From Schistosoma haematobium (lineage: Eukaryota; Platyhelminthes; Trematoda; Strigeidida; Schistosomatidae), in the NCBI RefSeq assembly GCF_000699445.3, contig NC_067196.1, positions 29,405,116 to 29,469,115 of the forward strand: a stretch of DNA of 64,000 bases. Direction: 5' to 3'. A program made the position numbers and the translations under genes. Each line of letters starts with the position of its first letter. Position 1 is the stretch's first letter. Under the pieces are notes generated by a model. That model made no database searches, was not told where the DNA came from, and worked only from the letters and a program-made list of their open reading frames with translations. Positions 47,311 to 59,775 of this stretch are shown in pieces.

Positions 47311-47759
47311 AATTAATTTTACCAAGAAACAATTACTTACAGTGCAATTTTAATCGATTAAATGAAGATCAGGTTGTTGTTTTTTGCATTGTTTCTTTTT
47401 AAAAAAAAAGCGCTTATAGCTAGTTTTACAAGATAATAAAAATTTTGTCTGTATTTTTTGTTTTATTCTATATTGAACATTACTATTTCAGGTATTTAGG
47501 CGTCTTAGTTTATTTTCAGATCAAATTAGATCATTAATATTTATCTGTTGATAACTTCGATTTCTAAATTTCACTTTTGTTACTGAATGATATTATTAAC
47601 ACTGTTTTGGACAGTGTTTCACATGATTTGGAGGTTTACATTAAAACAATATTTTCTACTTACTGTATCTGTTAATTGTTCTCTTTGATTAAAAAGAAAT
47701 ACTGTTGTAAGTGTTGTCTTTTCTTAGCTGAGTAGTTTAATCGGGAAGTTTTTATTTAC

Positions 47760-47870
47760 ATTCTAAACAATATCGTCAGCTCAGAGAATATAGTACCTTA
47801 AACAACGTCATCCTGAGCTACAAATACTCTCCAATCATTTCAAGACTGAAAATTATCTTTCATTTCTAAA
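47760..47870 (+). repeat. Repeat family W, diverged fragment
   Basis: CAGCTCAGAGAATATAG, CATCCTGAGCTACAAATACT and CTCCAATCATTTCAAGACTG parallel the right arm of the palindrome region (50715-50930: CAGCTCAGAGAACAAAA, CACCTGAGCTACAAATCTTC, TCCACCATCTCAACAT). It supports a dispersed family rather than a single-locus feature. Confidence 0.45.
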
Positions 47871-48654
47871 GACATACCTAATTATTAAAAAGTAATTGAC
47901 ACTGATTACTAATTATTGCGTTTATCGTAATATACATTTTGTTTCAATAAACACTATAAATTACTTTTTTCTGTATATTCTCACCAAACACCTTGTTTGC
48001 TAGACAATTTCGTATACTAATCTTCATATAGTACTCTAGACATTCAAAACAATGGTGTTTCATTATCTTGAGACCTTTTGGCTACATCTGTCTTCGGTAA
48101 ACTGTACAGAAAATACAGAAGGTAGACATTTGATTTGGTCATAATTAATTTTTGTTGACTAAAATTCACCAGACTCAGACTACAGTAATTAAAACTATAT
48201 TCATTACATTTATGCAATTGTTTTCATTGAAGTGAGTAATCATTACTCTACTGGTAATTATCAGATCTCAATAACTGGATGAATGAACAAATATGTAATC
48301 ACATTCAATTCAAAGATCTCCAGTTTTTTGAGGACACCATATCTATAGTCGCGTTGTATGATGTAATTACTTTGAAGCCTCAACCTGTGATGTTCATCGC
48401 CACAGTTATAGATGTCTTCGTTATGCTATCTGAGTCCTAACTAACTTTATTAAATGAAGTACATTTTTATCTTGACGAATCAGTGAACAGTAACTAATAT
48501 TTTATTCCATATTTCTTCCTAAATGGATATGACTATTCTATGTGGAATAGTGTTATTAAGTCTAATATTTTATTCTAAATCATATTTAGTGAAAATAATG
48601 CATTCGTTAAATAAAATTATCTATAAAACATTTCTCTCTTCAATAAATAAAAAA

Positions 48655-48950
48655 ACACTCAAAACGTGATAGTGTAATGAACGAGAACACCAGTGGGGAC
48701 AACCACATGCATGTAAACACAAATTACAGAATTTCTTAGTAAAATCTGAGAACCATACAGTAAATATTTCATTTGCAAAATATCAGTCACTTGTATCAAA
48801 CTTGAATGTTCCTTCGTTTCCACACTAATCATTCTTTGTTCTCGTTCTCTTCCCTTTGATCTTCTTAACCTTCGGCCTCCAGGCATTTCACATTCGATTG
48901 ATGATACAAACTACTTATATCTGTCGATATCAGTAGCACATACTACAATA
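48655..48950 (-). repeat. Repeat family Z, minus copy
   Basis: Reverse-complemented, it starts GTATGTGCTACTGATATCGA, runs through GAAATGCCTGGAGGCCGAAG and AAGAAGATCAAAGGGAAGAG, then TGATATTTTGCAAATGAAAT and GGTTGTCCCCACTGGTGTTC. It aligns with 19228-19520. The 75-codon frame on this strand is incidental. Confidence 0.55.
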
Positions 48951-48954
48951 TCAT

Positions 48955-50440
48955 TTAAAATCACTTCATACAAATATAAAACAGAAATATTTACTATTCT
49001 ATGTTGATATCATATATATGACCTGAAAAATGAATAATTTTAACGATTCGGTCATTATTAGTATACAAATAAGAAGGAAATAGTCATATGATGTATCATA
49101 TGATAATATGATTCATAATTAGTCATTAAAGTTTCAATGTAGTACGAAACAATCTACAATTTATGATTACTGACTATTTAGTCCAATATAAATTTAATTG
49201 GTTAATACAAAATAAGAGAAATGAAAGAAACATCCCACATTAAGTTGATTTAAATAATATTGTTAAAAAACAAGACTTGTAGTAAGTTAAATTTTACATT
49301 GAATAACCTCTAACACGTAGGCTGTTTGAATTTCATTCATATGAATGTATCCGGATGAGATCACTATAAATCATTGTTATTACGTTGTCCAAACTATTAC
49401 TCATTTAATAACTTTAAAAAACCAATGGTCATATGTTCACAATGTGTATAACAATCGAAAATTCAATATGCATTTAGTACATTTAATTAGAGGTTATGCG
49501 ATGGATCAACCTATCAGTTTCTAGTTACAATTTCAAGGTTGTTTTAATCTGAGGCTTGTTGCTAATTTTTGTCTATTCTCTTGCTTGATAAAGTAAGTGT
49601 ATTGTGTATGCTTGGTGGATCGTCGACTCATCTATTCTCTTGTTTCTCTCTTTTCTAGGTCTCCTCACTCACAATAAGCTGCATGCTTCCCTAGTAAACA
49701 AAATACCTTCTAGTTAGACCTGAACTGCTACAGTTATGTTGTTAAACCATTTTTACACTATTGAAAGGTAACTCTAGTTAATTTGTGCTTCCACATAGGG
49801 TCGTAGAAGTAAAGTTATAAAGAATTCCTAACTAAAATGAAATAATCGTCTATTACTCTCTTGGTATAACGTCATAAAGAAAAGACCATCTTCCAACTAA
49901 ATACATCTCTTTATAAAATATTCACGTCAATCTTATTGTATTTTAATTAAGTAGAAACATACCGATTATCCTAAATTGGTATAGTAATAAAACATTAGAA
50001 TAATTTTCTCCCTACTATCTAAATTGATCTTTTGTTAACACAACTTTATCATAAAATTAAGCTTTTTTTATTCATGTAAAGTTCCAAATAAGAAGTACAA
50101 ACACTGAATAACCATGATAATACACTAAATGTAATGTTGAATAGTAACAAAAAATGTTATAAAAAAATTGTGTACATTCTATGAAATGGGTTACATTTTA
50201 TGAATAGACAGAACTAATGAAAAAAATCAATTTAGTCATTAAAAAAAATGATGATGTTTAAGAGATAAAAATTTCATTTCAACGATACCATTTTCTTGAG
50301 CTGTACGACTGTATTTTACCATATTTTTTTACATGTAGCAGTAGTCTGTAATAAAATAAAAGAGTATCATATCATTAAACGAAATTATCAAGATAGTCAA
50401 ACGTTCTTTTTTTATTATGGGATGTTAAAGGTCATTGAAA
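48955..50440. other. No identifiable gene
   Basis: AT-rich sequence without motifs or repeats shared with other parts of the window. Confidence 0.4.
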
Positions 50441-50445
50441 ATGAA

Positions 50446-50925
50446 AAAGTGGAGAAGATTTGTAGCCCAGATGGATGATTTTGATGGAGTTTTGTTCTCT
50501 GAGCTGGATGGTTTGGTCGTGGAGCTTTCATCGTTCTTCTGAACGACATAATCAGCACAAAGTTCAGACAGAAGTGCAGTGTTCAAATTTCTTCACATGT
50601 GGTTCACAGCTTGTCCTGTAGACCATGTGAAGAAATTTGAACACTGCACTTCTGTCTGAACTTTGTGCTGATTATGTCGTTCAGAAGAACGATGAAAGCT
50701 CCACGACCAAACCATCCAGCTCAGAGAACAAAACTCCATCAAAATGGAAAAGTGTTACATCACTTAATAAAGTAGTCAAAATCAGAAGACTAGGATATAA
50801 TAGTTTAAATGCAGAATGATATGTCAAATCAGTTAGAACTAATAGATTTCACATTATTGAGTAAAATAGATGACGATACATCAAAATCATCCACCTGAGC
50901 TACAAATCTTCTCCACCATCTCAAC
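50446..50925. repeat. Repeat family W fold-back: perfect 122-bp inverted arms plus extension
   Basis: The arms 50478-50599 and 50624-50745 are exact reverse complements as read (landmarks GATGGAGTTTTGTTCTCTGA and its inverse), separated by 24 bp. The left arm's outer extension (50446-50487, GTGGAGAAGATTTGTAGC) pairs again with 50879-50918 (GCTACAAATCTTCTCCAC) after about 130 bp of unpaired insert in the right side. A frame of 60 codons (50637-50819) lies in the right arm and is not supported as a gene. Confidence 0.9.
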
Positions 50926-50988
50926 ATTAAAAACTATTAAAGAACTAAGTTATGTAATAGTTTCAACAGTAATAAGAAATAATAGTGA

Positions 50989-51408
50989 GAGCATAATTTA
51001 TGGACGACTTTTGAGTGACCCTAAAGTGACCTTGGGAACGTCCATTTAATAACTAGAACTAAATGAGTTTTATAAACAAGTGTAAGGAATTAGAATTTTT
51101 AATTACAGTTGATGGTTAAGCTTAGAAATTAGATATAGGACTTTCACCAGGAACTGACATAAGCTATAATGCCAAAAACCTTATTCAACCAAATGTATGA
51201 ATGACATCAAAGAGGAAGAATGTATTTGTAAAATGTCAGCGAAAGAATTTCAAGTAAATCCAATCTCTCGCCTGGCAATATGGTCCAAGCTTTTTCAAGG
51301 AAAATATAATCAAGCAACAAAATTATGTATGAATGTATGAATGAATTTCGCGCCAAAATACATGACCTGTTATAATAAATCTGATTGATTCGTCCATAAA
51401 TTATAGTC
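50989..51408 (-). mobile_element. Small TIR element (MITE-like), long copy
   Basis: ATAATTTATGGACGA (50993-51007) is the exact inverse of TCGTCCATAAATTAT (51390-51404). The interior, reversed, aligns with 16806-17065 (GGCATTATAGCTTATGTCAG, CCATCAACTGTAA, CAAGGTCA). It is about 160 bp longer than that copy. No transposase is encoded and no target duplication is obvious. Confidence 0.7.
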
Positions 51409-51409
51409 G

Positions 51410-52710
51410 CGCCGGTAATAGCAATATTACGTTTTGTTGAGATTACTGAATGTTATTGATATTACAAAATGACCTTAGTAAGACATCCATTGGAAACCAG
51501 GAAGAGGTTCGTGATGATAATAATTAGATAATAATTCGTATGCACGGCTTGTAAATTTAGAAAGGGTGCCAAGACCAAAGAAGAACAAGGGATTGAATAT
51601 GACTATTTTGTACACATAGATCCGTTTCGAGATGGTGAATTACTGTAGCTTAAGCTGTTCACAAATTTCCAATCCAAACCTTCGTTGAGCTAGTTCCTTT
51701 AACTTAGTAGATTAACTTAAATGACGATCTTCGCAGTTGCACGTGGCTAGAGGTGACCATGTGTTCCAGGATTGAGCTATTGATACATTTTCATTCTCCT
51801 ATAGATAAACGTGCAGAGTAGTACTCAGATTTTTTGGTTTCACCGTGCTATCAATGAACCTGTGTGAGAAACCATTCTCCAAAAGAGATAAACAATTTAA
51901 AGAAAAAATGATAGATAAATCGATGGGATAAATAAATTAATTTAATAAAGGAGAATGTACACCACAATAACGCTACCATAGTAATGCATGTACAACTGAA
52001 GAATCTCCGTTATTATATAAGCTTTAGAAAGATATCGTGTATCATGTTGTAACTGTCAATACGTTCTGAACACACACACTTTCCCAAATCCAGCTTTTGG
52101 ATTAGTGCACCTACAACTGGTTTCATGTTGTGCAAAGTTAATTTAAGAAAAGACACATATTATCATTTCTTATCAAAGGATATCCATAGAGGGTGGTAGA
52201 AAGCACATTCCTATGTAATGTAGATTTCATTCGACAGCACCGTTTACTTTGTACAACCACTTGTTTGATTTTCTCGTCATTACGTCCATTGTCATCATAT
52301 TATTTCTATATGCAAAACGTATCATTGTGATTCGATTCTGTTGATTTTTATCGGATTGAAGCTTCTTTTGATGACATCTAATTCTTTTGAATGAGCAATA
52401 ATTTTTTTAAAGTTTTTGAGCAAATGTTGTCTTGGTTAGAAGAAATTGATAACCACTAATAGGACAAAAATATAGCGCATATAAAGCTATTTTTAACTAG
52501 GTGGTTCATGGATAATAGCACTAACTGAAGCTAATTTCTACTCTATGTTGACAGTAGCTGGAAAATTACTGAAAAGTAGGATGTATTTCACAGTTGTTTC
52601 GTCTTTGTTTATAAAACTTTTCAAATGTGTCCAGTCACAGATTGAATAAAGATGCGTCAAACCTCATGACTAACTCGGTTCCATTAAACTACTGAATTTA
52701 ATTCCAAAAT
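51410..52710. other. No identifiable gene
   Basis: AT-rich. Nothing recognised. Confidence 0.4.
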
Positions 52711-52711
52711 T

Positions 52712-52872
52712 ATTTACTTACTTACGTCTGTTTAATTTGTTTAATCTGGTTGGTATTTTTTGGGCAAGATTTTTTTCTACAAGATGGAGTTACCGACCCC
52801 ATGCTCAACCCTCCTCCTTTACCCGGGCTTGGTAGCGTTAGTAACTCCAGAAGAGCCACAGGCGGATTTAAT
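52712..52872 (-). mobile_element. Minimal RTE derivative: 5' UTR joined to 3' tail
   Basis: The left end TTACTTACTTACGTCTGTTT is the reverse of the RTE 3' tail (CAGACGTAAGTAAGTAA). It runs straight into TTTGTTTAATCTGGTTGG, TTTTTTTCTACAAGATGGAG and CCTTTACCCGGGCTTGG, the block at the 5' end of the minus-strand RTE copy C (34600-34735). All coding sequence is absent. Confidence 0.6.
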
Positions 52873-52874
52873 TC

Positions 52875-54804
52875 CAATATGACAATCATTTATTGTCAGT
52901 GATGATAACCATCTCACTTTTGATCGGGATGAATTCTACCAGTTATAGCCTTTTATTAAAACTTCATGAATTCATTTCAGAATTATCCACTGGTAAGTGT
53001 ATAACAATTTATTAGTTGAAGTAAGTCAATGACATGCGGACCTTGATAATATAAGTGAATGAAAGAAATTACTTGTATTTACTAATTTATAAATTAATTA
53101 ATTTATAAGAATTTGGCCCTAAAATTTTCTGTTCAAAATATGTATATGAATAGATTGTTTTAAAGTCATATGTTACATATTAAGGTAAAAATTCACTTAT
53201 TAAGCCAACATTATACTTATATATACAAGGCATTTCTAATGTCAACGTAATAATGGTGTTAAATTTAACAAGGTCATTGAACCAGCTACAAAATTATTAT
53301 TTTTCTTTTAAGTAATCTACGTAATGTCTGAGTAATACTTGTTCTTTAGTACGAGATTTAAGCATAATACTGATATGATTAGTTATATACATCATATTAC
53401 TATAAGTTTAAATTTGTAAGTTTATAATAGACTAGCTATTATGATGGTACTAGAGAATTCAGTTTCATTTAATATGCATCAATATTGAAATTTTAAGTTA
53501 AAAGTGTACAAATTTATAAGTTTTTTAAAAAGAATGATAATTCCCTTCATAAGGTGACATCAATTGGAAAACTATTAACAACACTGGACAACTAGTTCCA
53601 AGTTGGGACACTAACAATGGGAATATACGTGGTCAAAACTAGAAATGGATTTGTGACAAGCTGTAATATTGTTCAGGATCTAATGGAATACATTTAGAAC
53701 GTTGATTATTAAATATAACTATCATTACAGAAGTTTTTTCTAAAGATCAATAGATTTAACAACGGCTATTAGTGGTCACTAAGTTTTTAGATGGTTTTAT
53801 TTTCAAATAAATTCTATTAAGAAATTGTGATTTTTGAATTCTATGGCAAAGTGATAACCCCATCGAAAATACTAACTGAAGATTTCTTCTTTATGAACTG
53901 AATAAAGTTGAAAATATAAACCGAAGAATTCAGATACAATACTTGAGTGGTGCAATTAATACAATGAAACTTTAAGACCTTTGAGCCTAGTCTCGCATGG
54001 GATTAAGGATGCTCAATGTTGATAAGTTATGTGTTAGGATGAAACGTATGAATAATGCTTCTTGGTGATCAATGGCTCTTTTAATAACGTTCATTAGTGA
54101 TTAGATATGGCTTGAACATGAACAAAGTTAAACCAAGAATATAACCCATATAAAACGAATGAAAATAGCTTTATCACTTTTGATTTGTGATTTTAAATTC
54201 AAGTTTATTAATCAACAAAGCTAACTGATTGATGCACTCGAGAATTCAGACTAAACTATTGAGTTGAGCATGAAATCCAAAATCAAAACAAATGATCTGT
54301 TGATAATTAGATACTGTTTTATCAATGAAAACATCAGTAAAGCATTTAACAACCTTCAATTAGTAAGGTATCTGAGGGATTTACGTGCTTCAAGATACGA
54401 TCAAACGAAAAGTTCTTTTCGTAACAGTTATGTAAGAATTATGTACAAAATAAAATGAATCAAACAGCAACCGATAGATACGTCATTTCAACAAGGGCTG
54501 GTAACAATAAATGTTAGAGATAGTTTGAGGTGATCGGGATTGTAACACTCCTAAGTGGTTTATCCAAGTCTTTGGATAGATGGATTACTTTAATCTTTTC
54601 AACCATTCTGTCACTCATATGTGTGACCTTGAATAAGTGTGCATGACAGCACATATGAGTCTATATGCTTGTATCGCTTTCATGGTCATAAATACTGAGT
54701 AACTGATTATTTGCCAACTTAGTTGTTTCTGCTACTCTGATCCACATGCATTTCTCTTCGTCCATCAACGTTTGCCAGTAGTACTCAATTTCTGAAATAT
54801 AAAA

Positions 54805-54805
<1 letters not shown>
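52875..54805. other. No identifiable gene
   Basis: AT-rich. A very diverged Sm-alpha-like tail may lie near 53990-54075 (GTTAGGATGAAACGTATG). Nothing else was recognised. Confidence 0.35.

Positions 54806-54807
<2 letters not shown>

Positions 54808-54887
<80 letters not shown>
54808..54887. repeat. (TA)n microsatellite, about 80 bp
   Basis: About 39 uninterrupted dinucleotides, the longest simple repeat in the window. Confidence 0.95.
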
Positions 54888-54889
<2 letters not shown>

Positions 54890-55751
54890 ATGGAATTTTT
54901 TGACAGAATTTGTACGAAGTTAAGTAGAAACTAACTTTCATTAACATCAACTTCTACATCATTCGATCATATTTGAATCAGACAACGGGCAATGAAAGCT
55001 ATTCACTCAAAATATGGAAATGGTTATGAATAAGATGTTTTCAATAAAGCTAAGAGATGAAATCAACTTTCGAAAAATTTAAGAGAATACAATTACAGTA
55101 ATAACACCACACAACAAATGGATATCATGCACTGTATGCTCAAAAATGGTTAACAATCACATTAGTTACTAAGTTTTAGTAAGTGGTTTGATATGATGCA
55201 AAAAAGAACCGGATTGTAAAGAAATTAAGATGAAAAGAGCAGAGAGAATTCATACCTCTCTTATTGTCAAAATTATTATTTGATTATAATTATACTGTCC
55301 TTTTTTGAATAAATTTGTCAATCTAAGTCATCTTTAGTGTTTTGGCGAAATCTAATTTTACTTCTCATCAGTAAGTAATTTCAGTAAAAAATGTACTGGA
55401 AATTAGGAAAAAATCTTATTTCTGAAAAGCAAGGACTATCAATTTTAACAGAATGAGGACTAAGAGATCTTTTGAAGTGTATTACTGTTTCACTAGTGGT
55501 TTAAAATTTATATTTTGTAGATTCAATGTAATAATCATGCAACCAAAACGCATCACTTTTGATTATTCATCTCTACTTTATTTACTTGATTGAGTCCACA
55601 GTCATGTTATAAAGATGCACGTAATGATTAGTCATTTCAGTCCCATCTAATGATTTTACAGTTGATATTAATCTGCAATACACATTTGTAACTAAAATCC
55701 ATATACCTATTGCCTGAACGAATATAATTCATCAGTTTTCATCATTGTAAA

Positions 55752-58105
55752 TTATTTACTTACGCCTGTTACCCCTCGTGGAGGAGCATAGGATGCCTAT
55801 GAGCATTCTCCAGCTGCTATCCATCCTTTTCATGTCTACTTCCGATCTCCAACTCAACGCATTGCATTGATCTTCCTCTTTTCCGTTTCCCTTCAGGATT
55901 CCTAGTTAGGGCTTACCTCGTGATACAGTTTGGTGATTTCCGCAATGAATGTCCGATTCATCTTCAACGTCTTCTCCTAACTTTTCTGTCATTTGGAGGT
56001 CGGTATTTTCTCTCTCACAGTAGGCTGTTAATGATGGTATCCGGCCAACGGACATTGAGTATCTTACTTAGACAACTGTTTATAAATACTCGTACTTTTT
56101 TGATGATGAATGTGGTAGTTCTCCAAGCTTCAGCTCCGTACAGTAGAACTGTGTTGATGTTCGTATTGAAGATTCTCACTTTGATTTTGGCTTGCAGACA
56201 TTTGTTTTGAGTCCCATATTTTCCTCAACTGTAGGAGTGCTGTTGTTGTTTTACCAATCCTTGCCTTTACGTCTTCATCGGATCCTCTTTGTCCATATGT
56301 GATGCTGTTCAGGTACGTGAGAGTTTCCACATCTTCTAGAATTTCTCCATCAAGTGTGATTGTGTTGGTGTTCTCCGTGTTATATTTGAGGATCTTGCTT
56401 TTTCTCTTGTGTATGTTGAGGCCTACTGCTGCAGACAGAGACTATTGCTACAGTGGCTGTCTTCACCCCCCATTTGTTTCTGTACATGGGACAGAAGAAC
56501 GAGGTCATCTGCAAAGTCCGAATCTTCTGGCTACATACAAGCTATCCATTGCAGTCCATGCTCCCTCTGAGATGTGGAGGTCTATCGAATGTATTCCTTG
56601 TGATATTGATGATCTCCTCAGGTACACCATGATATCGAAAAAAATTCCATAAGGTCATTCTATTCAAACCGCCGAATGCTTTCTCATAGTCAAGGAAGTT
56701 GATGCAAAGTGACGAGTTCCATTCAATTGATTAATCAACAACGATCGGTAGTGACTTGATTTGGTTCGTGCTCGACCGATTATGACGGAATTCATTCCGC
56801 TAATTTCGAAGTTGATCGTCTACTCAATCTTTCATCCGATTCTAAAGCACACTAGTAAGAACTATTCCTTATAATAATAGTAGTATGATGCTTCTGAGGT
56901 TGTCGTACCTGTTGAAATCTTTTCTTGGTATCTTGATGAGGCATCCTTCTTTCCAGTCTGTCTGTGGCACTTGTTTCTCCTCCCAAATTCTTTATCCTTG
57001 ACCAGTCTCTTTGGTTTACTATATTTCCCTGTCAGTTTATTCGTCGTGTCATACAACTGTTTCATATATCCCTCTATTGCAGCTTTTCCCGATGTTATTG
57101 CCAGGCCTTCTACGTATTTGAGCTTGTTGACTGTAATACTCCTCTTTACTCTCTTTGCACCTGTGTACTCAGCTTGTGCTTTGATCTTCTCTGTTCTTGT
57201 TCAGCTGTTTGTAATTGCTGTCTTCTTGTTCTTCCTTTCTTTGATCTTGTCCAGTGTTTCTATAGAGATCCATTCCTTATGATGATGCTTATTGAAGCCC
57301 AGAACCTCCAGACACGTTGAAGTTAATACTTCTTTGATACGTTTCCAGTCGTCCTCCATAGTAGTTTCTTATTCCTTCACTAGATCATGTAAGGCTTGGA
57401 ACCTGTTTTTGAGAGCTATCTTGAATTCGTTGAGTTTGTCAGTATGTCGAAAGAAGGCTCTATTGAACCGTTGTATTGCTGTTTCTCCAGTTGTTCAGTG
57501 CTTCACTTTCATCTTGACCACAACCAGGTAGTGATCTGAAGCTATGTCCACTCCTTCCTTTGTTCTTCCGTCTTCCGTAGAGCTTCTGAATTTCTTAGTT
57601 ATGCAAACATGAGTGGTCTGATTCTCTGTAGTGTGGTCCGGTGAGATCCATATATCTTTTTGTATGTGTTTATGGTGGAATATGGTGCCACCTATAACCA
57701 TTTTTGAATGCACATAAATTTGCAAATCTGTTACTATTATCGTTTCTTTCTCTCAGTCCATGTCGTTCCATGATATCTTCATACCCGATGTTGTCCATTC
57801 CTACTTTGGCTCTTAGGTCTCCCATTATGATGGTCAGGTCTTTTCCTGGGCACTTAACTATGCAGCCTCATAGAACTGATCTTTATTGTCGTCATGGCTA
57901 TCACTGTTAGGTGCATAGTACTGAGTAACATTGACTGTGATTCCCTCCTCCTTTGTTTTGAAAGACTCATTGATGATTATGGATCCATGGGACTGATATC
58001 CTGAGTTGTTTCCATGCTTGTCTGAGCAATATCACAGCAACTACCTGAGTGTGTGGAGCATTTTCTTCCTCGTGACAAGAGTACGGCAGCACTTAATGGT
58101 TTTAA
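55752..58105 (-). mobile_element. RTE-clade retrotransposon copy D
   Basis: Read on the minus strand from 58105: endonuclease remnants (APHTQ-like, GSIIINESFKTKEEGI, NVTQYYAPNSDSHDDNKD), then MVIGGTIFHHKHIQKDIW, THVCITKKFRSS, IASDHYLVVVKMKVK (57725-57495), linker and RT remnants with many breaks, METLTYLNSITYGQRGSDED (56330), and the 3' end with GGGTAACAGGCGTAAGTAAA at about 55752-55780. It is non-coding. Compared with copy C it keeps a recognisable RTE 3' tail; C's 3' UTR differs. Its 5' end stops within the endonuclease. Confidence 0.88.
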
Positions 58106-58109
58106 ATGA

Positions 58110-59365
58110 GATAATACAAATTCTCAATGTCTTCCTGTATAAATATCCCTTGATTAGTATCAGTTACCGCAAGTTTCAAATTTATAAGTAATTCAACGTA
58201 ACTCATAGAAATTTGATAAAGATTTAGCCTTCGTTTAAAATGGGAAACAGTAACTCCAGATTTTTACTAATGTGGCTTCAAGTGTACTTTAGCCTAACAT
58301 TTATTATTCCCAGAGAACATTTTTAAGTTAGTGTATCTAACCTAATTTGAATATATAGATTTATCGTGCGAAATAAAACAACTAAATTAGAAAAATAATT
58401 GAACATACTGTAGGCGTTTAAAGATATCTCATAATTAATGAACATAAATTTTTTAGAAAATTACTGAATTTGTTGCTGAAAGTGACACTATATTAACTAA
58501 AGGACGTATATAAGTTATTTCAATGGTAAAATAATTTATCCTCCAAATTATAACATTGTACTTTAGTAACTATTATTATTTCTTTCAGATGAGTCATTTC
58601 ACTTCTTTATGCTTACTAATATTTTTATCACTAGAGCAATTTCTAATATTCATATTCTTTGTATGAATCAATTGTGAAATTTTTATGGTATAAATTTACA
58701 CAATATATATTTGAAACTTTGTTTACATATTTTCATTGATAATGTTCAGATTATTTTGTACTTACATTATATCTACAAGCCGAAAACTTTTGATACAGCA
58801 TTTCTAGTTTACTGTCACTGTCTCGAGCATTGGTCAAGTAGGAATATGGGTATGAAATATAAATTCTAAACTAAGGTTCGCTTCAAGGCACAAGTCAACG
58901 ACTGTGGATTTGGAATGCCTAAATCGGTTGTTTATGATGAGTAAATAAACACAGGAAACTGAATAATTCATTCAAATGTACATGTAGGGCCAGTGAAACA
59001 TCGTTTAGACACAGGCTGAACCATTTCGCTATTAGAAGACACTGAACTATTTACTTAAAATCTTCAAGGTCAGGAGTTATTAACTCACATGGCTAAACTC
59101 ATGCCGTGGAACTGCTAATCTGTTTTCTATATTTCTCTTCACCATTCCGTTCATATATATGGCCTCTTAATAGGGTAATCCAGGCTATGTGATTACTGAG
59201 TGTATATATACTGTCTTTGGACATGCTTCTGTTCATTTAGTAGGTATGTGCTGAGTATTAGGACGTAATATTTATTGAATATTTCGTCTCACAACTTACA
59301 TTTAAGTATACTTGTAATTTTCGTTCAGAATATTCAGCAGTGATTCACTAAGAAGTTCATGAAAG
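58110..59365. other. No identifiable gene
   Basis: AT-rich. Nothing recognised. Confidence 0.4.
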
Positions 59366-59369
59366 AATG

Positions 59370-59771
59370 TGTAGTGACTCACATTTATCACGAGAACACG
59401 ACTGGTTTAATAAAAACAATTATTATTATAACCAACTGTACTAGTGTTTAATGTGCTTTTGTTTGACTGTGCTAATGACAGCTATATTGTGCTTCCATTC
59501 TTATACTTACACTTTGATTGTGACTTCGCGCGAATTCGGTTACGTTTTGTAACCAAGTTTGTATCCTGGCACGATCTCGGTATCCTTTCGATACCACGAG
59601 ATCGCCAGCAAATATATCTCGATTTGGTCCATTAACTGCCTTCTGATATTTGGCTTCTCGGGGATTTTATGGATTTATTTGGTTACGTTCAACCTTTGCC
59701 TTCTGATTTACTTGGCACGTGTTTCTTGGTAGCGGTGTTCATAGTTAATCTCGACTCGACACCACGCTACA
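59370..59771 (+). repeat. Solo Gypsy-type LTR (402 bp) with 4-bp target duplication
   Basis: Begins TGTAGTGACTCACATTTATC and ends CGACACCACGCTACA. It is flanked by AATG on both sides (59366-59369 and 59772-59775). It aligns with 1783-2187 (reversed) and 60934-61293. No PBS-like sequence or gag follows, so it is solo. It contains inverted blocks CACGATCTCGGTATC/GATACCACGAGATCG. Confidence 0.85.
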
Positions 59772-59775
59772 AATG

